A DNA stretch of 64,000 nt from Diphasiastrum complanatum (GCA_029204225.1 CM055097.1:70174252-70238251); one strand, 5' to 3'; positions 22,428 to 32,555 are shown, counted from the first letter of the stretch. Made by a program: numbers and translations. The notes: generated by a model from the letters alone, not told the origin.

Positions 22428-23587
22428 GATTATAATGTTTCTTCAACTTTTAGGTTCTGTCCTAAAGCACTTAGCACTCACTTTTCTCTCAACAAATGAT
22501 AGATAAAGAGATCTATGAAGATTTAGGACCCTAAAACACTTCTATCTTGAACCTAGATGGTTTCCAAGCATAGAAAGGAAGATTGAAACACATGCAACAC
22601 TTTGCACACACTAAGAATGGATTACAAAATCAAACCAACCTGAACACACTCTTGCTTAAGCTCTCAAACTTTCCAGCAAGTGACCAAATCAAGTTATGGT
22701 GTGAAGAGTTACTTGCATTCTTAGAAAATACCCAAAACTAGGATGCCAAGATTACCTAGTAATGAACAAACTTGATCAACATATGATCAACACACTAAGA
22801 TATTGATTCAACCTGTAAAACCACATGTAAACCACACTTCTAAAAGTTTATAAACTCCAGCAAGTGATAAATACAAGATTTAGAGGTGAATGAATGAGCA
22901 CACTTAGTGAATCACAAGACTAGCTTCACTATCTTGTCAAATCTTGGTGTTTAGATGTAGATCTAAGATCACTTCACATGAGAATGTTCCTCAACCTGTT
23001 AAGAACCTGAAAACACACTTGCATAATGGTTAACACCTTCCAGCAAATGCTCCAATCAAATTACATAAGGAGAGTTACTTACATGCTCAACAAAGTACAC
23101 CAAAAATTATGCCAAAATTGATGACAATCTTTACAATATGCTCTTCACAATGGAGCTTACAATATGTTCACCCAAAAAAGGGGATCTTTCATCCAAATGG
23201 GAGCTTTGCTCAGCCTTTAGGAGAATTACAACTCACTCAAAAGAGCATTTGTCATCCACTTAAGGAGAAGTTTCATCCACTTAAGGAGAGTGTTCATCCA
23301 AGAATGGAGATTGTCAACAATAGGATTGAAAAGAACATTGTTAGTATTGAATATGCACAAGCCTCACAATCACAAATGATTAGGTGTTATGATCTGATCC
23401 AAAATAGTTTCTTTTCAGCCTCTGATCTTCAATAGACCTGAAATATGCTTTTGATCCACAAGTTCAACTCACAAAACAAAGGTTAGTAAGATTTGATCAA
23501 CAAAGCAATGCAAAATCATGCTAGAACTTGATCAAACATCCAAATATCACCAAAAATGGAATACTTACTGTAAATAGAAGCCAACCA
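22428..23587 (-). other. Copia-D long 5' leader with degenerate repeats
   Basis: About 1.16 kb separates the primer-binding site from the Gag start. It contains three degenerate units spaced about 175-185 bp (near 22640, 22812 and 22995), each with AACCTG, an ACACACTT-like block, CCAGCAA and AAATCAA/AAATACAAG. It also has short repeats of CATCCACTTAAGGAGA (23254-23290). On the opposite strand a 108-codon frame (23109-23435) runs through the short repeats, probably by chance. Confidence 0.7.
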
Positions 23588-23599
23588 GCTCTGATACCA
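23588..23599 (-). other. Copia-D primer-binding site
   Basis: The minus strand reads TGGTATCAGAGC immediately after the LTR end TTTTTCACA, matching the complement of the initiator-Met tRNA 3' end. Confidence 0.9.
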
Positions 23600-24243
23600 T
23601 GTGAAAAATACAGATCCTAAGTGGATCTAAACTCCAAGATCATTGGCTTGAATGCTTGCACTCCAAACTACATAAGCTAGGAATTGGCAACACATTCTAT
23701 GCTACCTAGAATGCAAAGAACTTGATCAAAAAGCATTTATCACAAATGGAAACTTCCATAAACCCAAAATAGCATTATACAGTCCATAATACATCAGCCT
23801 ATCACTTTTGGAAAGCACCTAAGATCATACACAATAGCTTGAAGACAATACACACAACAATGCTCTCAATGGAGGAAGAAACAATGACAATGATCTATTG
23901 ATCTCAATGAAGCATACAAAAGGTTTCTCCAACCTGTTCTCCATGACTTCCCTACTATTTATGGATGAGGAAGATGACTCTCTCTCCTCTCTCTAGAAGG
24001 TACTTGACCCTAGATATTCCCTATATAGGAAAAATAGCTAAAAATGGCTTATATGACCAAAATACATCAAAATGGTCTCATTTTGAAGGGTATGAAGTTT
24101 GAAACTTCATCATACTGAAAAAAATACAGTAAATAAAAACATTGTGGCCTGGTTCACACGTGTGAAACTCCAGAACCAAAACTATTTACAATTTTAGCCA
24201 ATTTAGGCCTCAAACTAGCTAGGAAATGTTGACAATTTTCACA
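23600..24243 (-). repeat. Copia-D 5' LTR
   Basis: It is 644 bp, almost identical to the 3' LTR. TATA-like CCTATATAGG lies at 24020-24029 and the palindrome TTCACACGTGTGAA at 24153-24166. It lacks the 12-bp block found in the other LTR. Confidence 0.95.
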
Positions 24244-24248
24244 TCTTT

Positions 24249-24973
24249 TGATTCTTGGACATCCCAAGAACGTCAAGAAGTGGATTGTAGAGAGATATGC
24301 AAGAACTACACTACAAATCTAGCCTATTTAGTTCACTTGAATGCTGGCTCCTACATGAATCCTTAAGAAAACATGAAATCTAATCTGCAACTAGGAAAGC
24401 AAGAAAACTAATCCACTCTACAATCCACAACCACACACCATTATGAATGGAAGGGCATGATCATAGGGGCATCACTCAAGAAAACCATTATGATCAAGGA
24501 GCTCAATGGATGCATCTAGCTCGTGAAGGCTCTTCTTATTTCAGCATGGAGTTAATACAATTCACAAAAAGCTCCTCTTTACAAAGAGGGAGTCTCTTAA
24601 ATAAGCAAGAGAGCTCCTTAGGTGGCATCCTAGTGAAATTTCCACATTCACAAATTACAGGTGGAATAATGCTCGCCACTAGAGGTCACCATCAAAAGGT
24701 GGCTCACTCTACTTTCTTTAAGAGGGGTCTACTTGCATTTATTACATTTGCCTAGAAATACTAGTTCCTACATGGTCATTCCATCTTTCAGGATTCACCA
24801 TGAGGCTTACACAGTTCTTGCTTGTCTTTCCTAACTAGTATTTCTCGGCTCTCATACTCGGCTCTCAATCTCCATTTGTCTCGTCTTCTCAGAGACCTCC
24901 TCGGTCTAAGGTGAGAGGTGCTCTTGAGTTGCTCTGTCTGAGTATCTTGGGGATTCGTCAGAATCAGCCAACA
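24249..24973 (-). repeat. Solo-LTR-like insert P, right part
   Basis: This is the continuation of the insert split by Copia-D, ending AGAATCAGCCAACA at 24973. On the minus strand this is the left end (TGTTGGCTGATTCTG), with a TATA-like TTATTTAAGAGAC near 24600 that would suit an LTR promoter. No coding frame of note. The 44 bp flanking the whole insert are repeated on each side (17369-17412 and 24981-25024). Confidence 0.55.
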
Positions 24974-24980
24974 TCATTGT

Positions 24981-25735
24981 CAGAATCATGGGCTTGATGT
25001 GCTTGATCTGTTGGTAGGCATACCCTCAATTGATACAGGTTACCTTTGCGTCTTCCTTGTGCAATCAACGTACTGGTGCTGGCTTCAATGGCATTACATG
25101 TTTCGTCTACAAACGTTACACGCATCCCAGCATCTGCTATCTTTGCTACTGATAGCAAATCTTGTTGCAGTGTGGGTACGAAGAGAACATCTTCGAGTCG
25201 TCGGTATATGCCGTTTGTATTGAGCCATAACGAACCAATACTATTCACTCGATGTTTTGATCCATCTCCAAGTACTATGAATATTGATGGATTAGTATTT
25301 TGAAAATCGAGCATTATTCATCTTGATGTAACGAAGTGTGAAGAGGCTCCCGAATCAAGGATCAACTCTTGTGTGTCAGATGTGGAGGCTGCACACACAT
25401 CTATACACAGATAGGCCATTGAATTTTCACTGTTCGACCTATCTTTGCCCATCTTTGAGCTTTCTGGCTCTTCGACATATAAAAAACTATTATTGTTCTC
25501 CTATTTCTCTTGAGGCTGCTTGTTCCTCGGGTTCTGGTAGCAATCCATGGTTTCATTAACCTTCTTGTGGCAATGGATACACTCAATCTCCAGCATGAAC
25601 CGACAATATGTCCTTCGCGTCTGCATCTCATGCATGTTTTCTTGTTGTCATTCTGCTGTTTAGACTTTTGATATGCCATAGATATTGATGTTGCACAGCA
25701 AGACCACCACATTGTTCGGAATCATCAATTTAATG
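24981..25735 (-). pseudogene. Copia-C gag zinc knuckles, protease and pre-integrase
   Basis: The minus strand reads a Gag tail with CMRCRREGHIVGSC followed by a second knuckle-like HCHKKVNETMDC in a shifted frame, then a DSGASSH-type protease site near 25330, then LEDVLFVPTLQQDLLSVAKI and GRRKGNLYQL of the pre-integrase region (25314-24981). It is the same subfamily as Copia-F (36139-36438). It joins the pol piece at 17412 once insert P is set aside. Frameshifts and stops make it non-coding. Confidence 0.75.
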
Positions 25736-26005
25736 TATACAAAAAAAAATCAACAAAATTATTATTTGCTCAAACGCGTGAAGTATTTTAATCACCTGAA
25801 CAAGAAATGGGACGAGATAGAGAGTGATAATTTGTGGAGTTAGAGATTCAAACATATTAAATACATTTCAATAAAGAAGCATAGAGCTTCCTATGTCGCT
25901 TCCCATGTCAAAGTTCTCAACGTGCTCTTCAAGTTTGATTTAACAAGATCTTCACATTGGAGTCTAAAACAACCAGCAAGATGAAACTAGAATCAGGCAA
26001 CCATC

Positions 26006-26291
26006 AGAGGAGTGAGTAGATCAAATGAAACCCAACCAATGGGACCTACTGATCCCCCCCCTCCCCCCCTCCCCAAACTATGCAACTGGCAATTATCAAC
26101 AGTAGGGGTTCCTCCAACCAAGCAAGATCTCCATAGCAAGGCACCACAAATAGTGAAGAAGATAGAGACAAGTAGAGAAAAATATACTCTTTCGTTGCAT
26201 GCACTCCCCTTGCCAACTCACCTAGTGCACAAAGACTCATCAGCATAATGACTGTAGTAAATTGCCAGTCCATAGGCCTACTCACTCCTCT
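26006..26291. repeat. 14-bp inverted repeat pair with a C-rich tract
   Basis: AGAGGAGTGAGTAG at 26006-26019 is exactly inverted at 26278-26291. The enclosed 286 bp include a C-rich tract near 26056-26075. No clear target duplication flanks it. It probably lies within the LTR of the gypsy relic Q. Bases 25736-26005 hold nothing else recognised. Confidence 0.45.
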
Positions 26292-26447
26292 AGGTAGAAG
26301 GTGCCTCCTTTTAGGACAATTGAACCATTTATTGGTTAGTGGTCATTGCCCCTAGCAAATGATTATCAATACTGAGTCTTAACCACATATGAGATTAAAT
26401 TAATCCATGGTATAGTATGGTTAACTAGAGCTAACAAGGGATGTGAC

Positions 26448-26910
26448 ATTCTTCCACCCTTAGAACACATTTGTCCTTAGAATGTCAAGTTAGGGAAGTT
26501 CTTCTTTGAGCTAATTTCTCGTTCCCAAGAGTCATAATCTTCAAAGCATCATTTTCATCAAACCAAGGGCTCTATGATTCCGATTCCTCAATCGTATCTC
26601 ATGAGTATCTAGCACTTTTTCAGGTTCCAAAGGAACTCTTTCATATATGTCCCCCATGAGGTTTCGGCTCCGGAATTAAGCTTATCACCCTCGTGTAAGC
26701 TCAACTTCAGTTGACTTACATGAAATACTCGGTAAATTAAAATTCCATTTGGGAGATATAGATAAGAGGCCAAAAATCCTATTTTTTTGATTATTTGGTA
26801 TGACCCATAGTAACGCGTAGACAATTTTTAGTGCTTTTTAGTATGCATCACCTTAGAATTTTTTGGAATTCATAGGTAAACGCAATCACCTACCTAATAT
26901 GTCATGGAGT
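26448..26910 (-). pseudogene. Gypsy relic Q: integrase C-terminus and chromodomain-like tail
   Basis: The minus strand reads GDCVYL, then KLSTRYYGSYQIIKKIG, LPNGILIYRVFHVSQLKLSL and VLDTHEIRLRNRNHRA, then a frameshifted WEREISSKK. This is the standard end of a plant chromovirus integrase (LSxRYYGPYQIxxKIG, HPVFHVSQLK, ILDxRxIRxRN, WE). Immediately after it the strand reads GGGTGGAAGAA then TGTCACATCCC, a purine tract and the start of a gypsy LTR, so the 3' LTR extends leftward from 26448. Its far edge is unresolved. Confidence 0.75.
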
Positions 26911-27339
26911 TCAACAAGAAAGATTAGAAAAGTTACATCTAAGCCATGCGACACTCATACGTAAACTCATAAGACACTTTGAAAAGTTGAAGTTCTGGGT
27001 ATGATATGTAGATTTTTGGTCAATTCGAGAGTGTATTCCTCAATTGGACAGAGGGTTAGGATAAAGCCACACCCTCATCCAACTATCCATGAGTTTTGAA
27101 GTATTTCATCATACATCATGAGTATGGACTATCATAGGTTGTTGGATGAGTGTGGGCTCCTTCTTGCACCCCCAATCTAATTGAAGAAGAATATGCACCA
27201 TTCCAGCTCCATGCCAATTTAGGTAATGGTAGGGCCTCACCTATGTTTAATGCATCCACTAATTAGTGCAACGTTAACTAAATCCAAATAGTGCTATCAA
27301 TTTCACATGTTGGTTTACTTATTGGGTACAATAACTCCA

Positions 27340-27775
27340 TTAGTTTTTTGTTCTTCCAACCACCTTTGTTAGCTCCCTCTGATTATTGGTCCCGATCCTG
27401 CTTTCAGTCTGACTCTGTCTTAGGATTGAACTGCTTCTTTGGCTTCTCCTTGTTGCCTAGAGAGCTTGATCAGAAACGTCCTTGTGATCATGGTGCTCAC
27501 GAGCTTCGACTTTTTCTCGAATCTCGATCACTGCCTTTTTGAGTGTCATTGCTGGATCCTTTGCTGGCAATGTTCACGTTATTTGGAAAGATCTTGGTAA
27601 AGCTCTTAACAGGTAGGTGAGCTACTTCTCTGTTGATACTGCATTCTCTGTTTTGGCATTGTGTAATGAAAGGAACAGATCCTTCATCTTTCTGATAAAA
27701 GAGGTAAGGTCTCTACCATCCCATCGCAGATTTGTCAGCTGATCTTCAAGAAGCATGATCTAGCTGCATGAAATG
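27340..27775 (-). pseudogene. Copia-C gag middle fragment
   Basis: The minus strand reads MLLEDQLTNLRWDGRDLTSF, KMKDLFLSLHNAKTEN and AVIEIREKVEAREHHDHKD, the middle of a copia Gag. The last part matches Copia-F at 36590-36655. Two stops (TAG, TGA) interrupt it. It is probably the upstream gag of Copia-C, separated from 25735 by gypsy relic Q. Bases 26911-27339 show no gene. Confidence 0.65.
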
Positions 27776-29576
27776 AATTAACCACACTAGTTAGACGGCA
27801 GGCAGCACTGGAAACTAGAAAAACAGCAACAAATCTTGCCGTTTTTACTTTCTCTCTCTAATCATTCTCTCACTAAGTTCGAATTTCTTATAGGGCCCTT
27901 TTTGAGTTGAGGTTTCCCCTAATGAATTTCACTTATTGGAAAGAGGATTTTGCAATTTGCAAATCAAAGACTACAAGCAATCGAACACATCCCTTCTCAA
28001 CACTTCAGAGGATTGGATGCAATTACATGAGGTGATTTGTATCAAGCCGGACCAGTTTTAGATGAATGGCTATTTAAAAATACTACAAATTCATTAGAAT
28101 TATTTGGTTCAACATATTGGGCGAACATGCTTACAAGTTGGTTGAAACAATGAGACAAAAAGATCATAATTTGATCTCCATACTTGATAGAATATGACAA
28201 TGCAAACACGCCATTTTTGACATAGATTACTTAAACAAAACTTGTCATTGTAGACCTCCATTCGATCACACATTCCCACACCTATTTTGTGCAAACTTTG
28301 ACAAAGCAAAACATAATGATGATGCCTTGCAACAATCAACTAAAATAGAATACATTTTACAAGCAATTGACTCATGATCATTTCATGTTTCTTGTCAAAA
28401 GATCCTAAAAGTTCCTAGCTATTTCCAAAATACAACTAGCTTACCCACAATTATCAGAGTCAAACATGATATGTTGATTGAGTTATGCACTTCAAATCTA
28501 TACATCAATGACAGATTGGTCAACGGTGCCACACCCCATACTTACAACCAACAAATCGATAGAACAAGGACACCTATTTGATGGCTTGTCAAGAAATAGA
28601 AATTGGAATAATCATCTAAGCATCATCACTAGAAAACAATTTCCAATCCAACTTGATGCAGCGTGAACAATACATTGTGTGCAAGGACTAACAATGGACA
28701 AACTTGCATTCAATCCAAAAGGTATTAAAGTGCATGGTCTAATTTATACAACAGTTTCAAGAATTAAAGACCATTGTACCCATAAAACTCATCGTTGACA
28801 AAACAGTGAAACAAGAAAAGAAAAGACTACATGCCACAACTATTTGGAAGCTCACTGTTCCTATCATCAACCAATATGTAAGCACGCACCTCATATTACA
28901 CTCTTAGAATACCACGATGACCTGAATTCTACTAACCACTTAATGAATTCCGATATATGTTGTTTACAAGAAACACACAAGCACCTACTTTCCACACATG
29001 TTTCAAAGCTATGATAACTTTTCATTCGTTGGAAATGCAATGTTTTACAAGCCGACACAACAAAGTCACTATATTCAACACACTATCATAATTATTTGTA
29101 ATATAAATATAAATTATATTAATTTTTTGTGTGATTTATTTGGATATCTACATAATGTATTATGGAAGGAGATTAGGCAGATGACATTATGGATTGTGTA
29201 ATGGATACTTATTTTTTTCAGATCACCATTATGAAACAAAATTTGCAGTTGAAAAAACATAATCAACTTCTCAAAAACAAAAATCGTTCGCCCCAAGAAT
29301 GTTGTCCGTATTGTTTTTTAAGCCTTCTAAAAAAAATGATGTCCTTTGTGCTTTTAAGTATTCTAAAAGATGGGTAAAAGATGGAAAGAAAAGTCTTCAA
29401 TTATTCATTACTTATTATGGAATAATGAGCTAGTGGGTAGAATACATTCCACCTTGTAAAGAGTCATCGGGAGTCTCGAAGGGGCCAGACTATGATTCTT
29501 TAATGGGCAGAATGTCATCTCCAGAGTTTTAGAAGCTAAGTTTATTTCACAGGACCAATATGAAGCATAATTTGCC
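27776..29576. other. Spacer without recognised genes
   Basis: AT-rich sequence with only short open frames and no recognisable motif, LTR or RNA gene. It separates the retroelement cluster from the BAHD gene. Confidence 0.5.
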
Positions 29577-29742
29577 TAGGAAAAACACATAATCAATGTT
29601 GAAAAGAGTGGGTCATCTCTTTTACTTTTTTATCACTCTAAAAAAAAATGGGCAATATGAAGTATAGGAAAAACACAAGATCAATGTTGAAAAGAGCGGG
29701 TCAACTATAATTTAACTATTAAGCACTCTAAAAAATGGGCAG
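29577..29742. repeat. Two-copy tandem repeat downstream of the BAHD gene
   Basis: A block with TAGGAAAAACACA, ATCAATGTTGAAAAGAG, GGGTCA and CACTCTAAAAAA...ATGGGCA occurs at about 29577-29657 and again at 29666-29742. It lies just 3' of the acyltransferase stop codon (29762-29764) and may be in its 3' untranslated region. Confidence 0.75.
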
Positions 29743-29761
29743 AAAATTCAGCAACTATGCA

Positions 29762-31189
29762 TTACTTGACAGACAAAAAACTCTCTTTTTTCAACCCTGG
29801 AAAGTAGTGCACAAAAGCCTCATCCTCCAGGAGCCTCCTCATCGTTGGCTCAGGCAGCCCGATCGCTACCTGCTTGCTCCGCCTATCTCCTGGCGATGGC
29901 AACAGCTGCGCGGTTCCGTAATGCTTAACCACTGGTATCATGGTCGGCGCCAAATGCAGAAGACTTCCAAATCCAAAATCGATTGGAAGATTTGCAAAGT
30001 TTGTGATCGCTACACTATACGGAGATGGTGCTTTCCAATCGCCTACGAACAATCCTTCTTGCAGCTGCAGCTCGATCCAATCTATGTAGGATCTCACAAA
30101 CTCTGGTGTGATTTGTTTCACCATCTTGTGGATTTCTCTAGCTGCAAAGGATATGTCATTAGACAGAATATCTCGTACTCTAGCTAATGCAACGGAGTGC
30201 ACCACTGAATTGCCGAAGAACCCTCGGGGGAGAGGAGGTTCGCATCTCCCCTCGCCTCTGATGCTCACGGGGAAAGTGTAGTTGGTGATTTCATCTTCGG
30301 GAGGATCTCGAGCTCGAGTAATGGCTGTCCAGACGAGGGCCGATATGGCTTCGAAGGCAGACGCATGCCCGTAGCTGTGAGCACCTTCTTCTACGTCTTT
30401 CACGCACTGATTGACCATGTTGGCTGAGAGATGCAAAAGGATGGCCTTCCCACCAAGAAAGCTGGGGGGATTGAAGCCGTCCTCCGAAATAAAAGGTTGC
30501 GTTGGAACTGAGCTGGTGGCCGCGCAACTTTTCTCGACAAGAGATGATTTCGGCGTCCACATACCAACTTCAGGTGGATTGCGTGCTTTCAGTAGCTCGG
30601 TGGAGAAATTAGGAGGCGTGGAGACAGCCAGCCCTCGATGAATCTCTCCCCATGCCTTGAGAAATTCTACGGCTGCCAGACCATCAAATACTGCATGCAA
30701 AACGCTGAACCCGATCGCAACTCCGCCACAATTGAAGATGGTTACCTGTACCGTACACAAAGGCACTTTGAGCATATCATCAACGAGATTATTGGTCGTC
30801 GGGTTCAGCTGTTCCTCCACCGGGGAGTAGAAGAGATGCTCCAACTCATCCATTCGAGCATCGATAGAAGCCTCAAAGAAAGGAATTCCAGCTCCATTGA
30901 CGTCCACTTGCAATCTTCCAGTCTGATCTCCTCTACTTAACCTCCCAGCCGCAACAGGAAACACATCTAGCGTCCTTGCAAGCGATTTCTTCAGTGACTT
31001 CATCAAACCTGTGACCTCGCCAGGAGTGATGGATGCTCTGAAGTAAGAGACCATGAGAAGGTAGCGTTTGATCCATGAGAAATAAAGATCAATATTTGAG
31101 AGGAATTGGATTGTGGGTGGTGTCTTTTGGGAAGGTTGAATTGTAGATAGAGCATGAACAACCACCTTCTTTTGATCTACCGCCATCAC
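29762..31189 (-). CDS. BAHD-family acyl-CoA-dependent acyltransferase
   Basis: A 475-residue uninterrupted frame, the usual length for the plant BAHD family. These are cytosolic enzymes that move an acyl group from acyl-CoA to an alcohol or amine of a specialised metabolite. The catalytic HxxxDG motif is HAVFDG (H165, D169, G170). The structural DFGWG motif appears as DFGFG (404-408). The family's NYTFPVSIRGE and PPLPRGFFGNSVV blocks occur at 303-312 and 318-330. The conservative Trp-to-Phe change in DFGFG should not prevent folding. The frame starts MMAVDQKK; the first Met is chosen, and the second is equally possible. There is no intron. A TATA box lies about 95 bases upstream. Its substrate cannot be told from sequence; shikimate-type, alcohol or anthocyanin acylation are all possible. 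It is the only intact non-transposon gene here. Confidence 0.93.
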   Translation of the reverse strand: MMAVDQKKVVVHALSTIQPSQKTPPTIQFLSNIDLYFSWIKRYLLMVSYFRASITPGEVTGLMKSLKKSLARTLDVFPVAAGRLSRGDQTGRLQVDVNGAGIPFFEASIDARMDELEHLFYSPVEEQLNPTTNNLVDDMLKVPLCTVQVTIFNCGGVAIGFSVLHAVFDGLAAVEFLKAWGEIHRGLAVSTPPNFSTELLKARNPPEVGMWTPKSSLVEKSCAATSSVPTQPFISEDGFNPPSFLGGKAILLHLSANMVNQCVKDVEEGAHSYGHASAFEAISALVWTAITRARDPPEDEITNYTFPVSIRGEGRCEPPLPRGFFGNSVVHSVALARVRDILSNDISFAAREIHKMVKQITPEFVRSYIDWIELQLQEGLFVGDWKAPSPYSVAITNFANLPIDFGFGSLLHLAPTMIPVVKHYGTAQLLPSPGDRRSKQVAIGLPEPTMRRLLEDEAFVHYFPGLKKESFLSVK

Positions 31190-31282
31190 GGGCCAAAAGT
31201 AGTGTCTAAATCACAAGCAGTAACTGAAAAACAAAATGATGTAACGCTATGGAGGGAGGAAGAAATTCACATCCCCCCTTGT

Positions 31283-31292
31283 CTCTTATATA
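31283..31292 (-). promoter_or_regulatory. TATA box of the BAHD gene
   Basis: The minus strand reads TATATAAGAG about 94-105 bases before the ATG (31187-31189). It suits a start site near 31255 and a short leader. The box lies in a module that is repeated in the opposite orientation upstream. Confidence 0.65.
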
Positions 31293-32040
31293 TTACATAA
31301 AAGAATTCCTTTGAAGTACTAATCATGAGGAGGCTTGGATCTAAGAATCCTACCAACCTCCTTAAGGATACCTTCCATCCAACCCGTCTCATGAAGGATA
31401 CCTAGTACTTCAAAGGAGTTATTTAATGTAATATAAGATAAGATACCTTATACCTAGCAAGCTCGGCTGCCGGCAAATAAAGAGCCTCCACATGAATGAT
31501 ATCTAGTACATCAAAGGAATCCTTTTAATGTAATATAAGAGACTTTGAAGCCATTTAATGTAATATAAGAGACAATGGAAAGTGAAGCCTTGCTACAAGG
31601 TGGTAACAAGATGTTGGATGAAGGATACCTAATGTAGGAGTTGGATGGATTTCTTAGATGAAACTTTAATGTGGCCCTTGCTATGGTCTATTAATCAAGC
31701 TTCTCATATCTTTTCATCCTAAAAGCCTTTGTCCTCTAATGTAATATAGGAGACCTAGTACCTAGCACCTAATACTTCAAAGGAAATGTAATGTAAGAGA
31801 CCTAGTACCTAGCAAGCTTTGTCGCGGGCAATGGGGGCCCTTCTCATGAAGAATACCTAGTAACTTATGAAAGGAATCCTTTTAATGTAATATAGCTCAC
31901 AAGGGACGACAAAGCAGTTTACAAGGCGGTAACCAACTATTGGATGAAGAATACCTAACGTAGGACTTGGATGGAAAGCTTAAATTAAACTTTTATGTGA
32001 GCCCTTGCTATGGCATGTAATCAGGCTTCTCATGGCCAAC
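31283..32040. repeat. Promoter-proximal repeat array (TAATGTAATATAAGAGAC modules)
   Basis: The module CTTCAAAGGAnT...TTTTAATGTAATATAAGAGAC occurs once inverted over the BAHD TATA box (31283-31320) and about six times directly (near 31405-31440, 31507-31543, 31554-31573, 31737-31753, 31775-31800, 31870-31894). A larger unit with TTGGATGAAGGATACCTAA, GGACTTGGATGG and CCCTTGCTATGG is duplicated (about 31600-31710 and 31935-32035). No gene is seen in it. Confidence 0.75.
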
Positions 32041-32232
32041 CACAATATGCCACATTTATGTTTTCTCCCTTCACAACTGCTACATGTGCCCTTATTTTTT
32101 TGAAGTGCATTAATTTGTGGAAAATACTCATTTATTATGGCTCGAGGTCATCAAAATGTTGAAGGGCTTCCATACATATTTCATAAACTTTTATGAATAA
32201 TAAAATATGCAATAAAAAATGAGGTGGTCCTC

Positions 32233-32235
<3 letters not shown>

Positions 32236-32325
<90 letters not shown>
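32236..32325. repeat. (GA)n microsatellite, about 45 units
   Basis: An uninterrupted GA dinucleotide run of about 90 bp. The open frames across it are artefacts. It lies about 1 kb upstream of the BAHD start. Confidence 0.98.
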
Positions 32326-32327
<2 letters not shown>

Positions 32328-32451
32328 TCATATGTAATCCCCACTCATTTATAGAGAGAAAGGTTGAGTGGTTCATAGGTTGTCCCTATGCAAAAGAGAG
32401 ATCGAGTTTATGTTGTCATTTTGGATAGCATCTCTCATCCTTTACTTAAGT

Positions 32452-32555
32452 GAATGAATTTTCTAGTGACCTTTACATTGGGTCATCTTGCCATAGGCCT
32501 TGCCATCTTTTGTGGCAAGATAACCCAATGTGAAATGTCACTAGAGAATTCATTC
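32452..32555. repeat. Near-perfect inverted repeat (hairpin, arms of about 43 bp)
   Basis: Arm 32452-32493 (GAATGAATTTTCTAGTGACC...ATCTTGCCA) pairs with 32513-32555 with about five mismatches around a loop of about 19 bases. The size and pairing resemble a small-RNA precursor or a short MITE. No flanking duplication is obvious. Confidence 0.7.

Larger units (their letters stand above)
17832..24243 (-). mobile_element. Copia-D, complete, apparently intact Ty1/copia element
   Basis: A 6412-bp element with two LTRs (17832-18487 and 23600-24243), a primer-binding site complementary to initiator-Met tRNA, one uninterrupted Gag-Pol frame, a purine tract, and the 5-bp target duplication TCTTT on both sides (17827-17831 and 24244-24248). 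The LTRs differ by three substitutions in about 644 aligned bases and one 12-bp block (17996-18007, present only in the 3' LTR). It sits inside insert P. It is the youngest and the only potentially autonomous element in the window. Confidence 0.95.

Noticed and set aside
23210-23320. CRISPR-like short repeats
   Set aside because: Few, imperfect and without regular spacers, in a plant retroelement leader.
23109-23435. 108-codon plus-strand frame in the Copia-D leader as a gene
   Set aside because: It is antisense to the element, has no recognisable domain and runs through short repeats. Kept only as a remark.
28998-29377. Several short frames in 28-29.4 kb
   Set aside because: They overlap on both strands, lack motifs and have no flanking signals.
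30638-30940. Plus-strand frames within the BAHD gene
   Set aside because: They are shadows of the minus-strand enzyme frame, with no domain of their own.
32191-32428. Open frames on both strands across the GA tract
   Set aside because: A dinucleotide run gives Arg-Glu or Ser-Leu repeats in any frame without stops; not coding.
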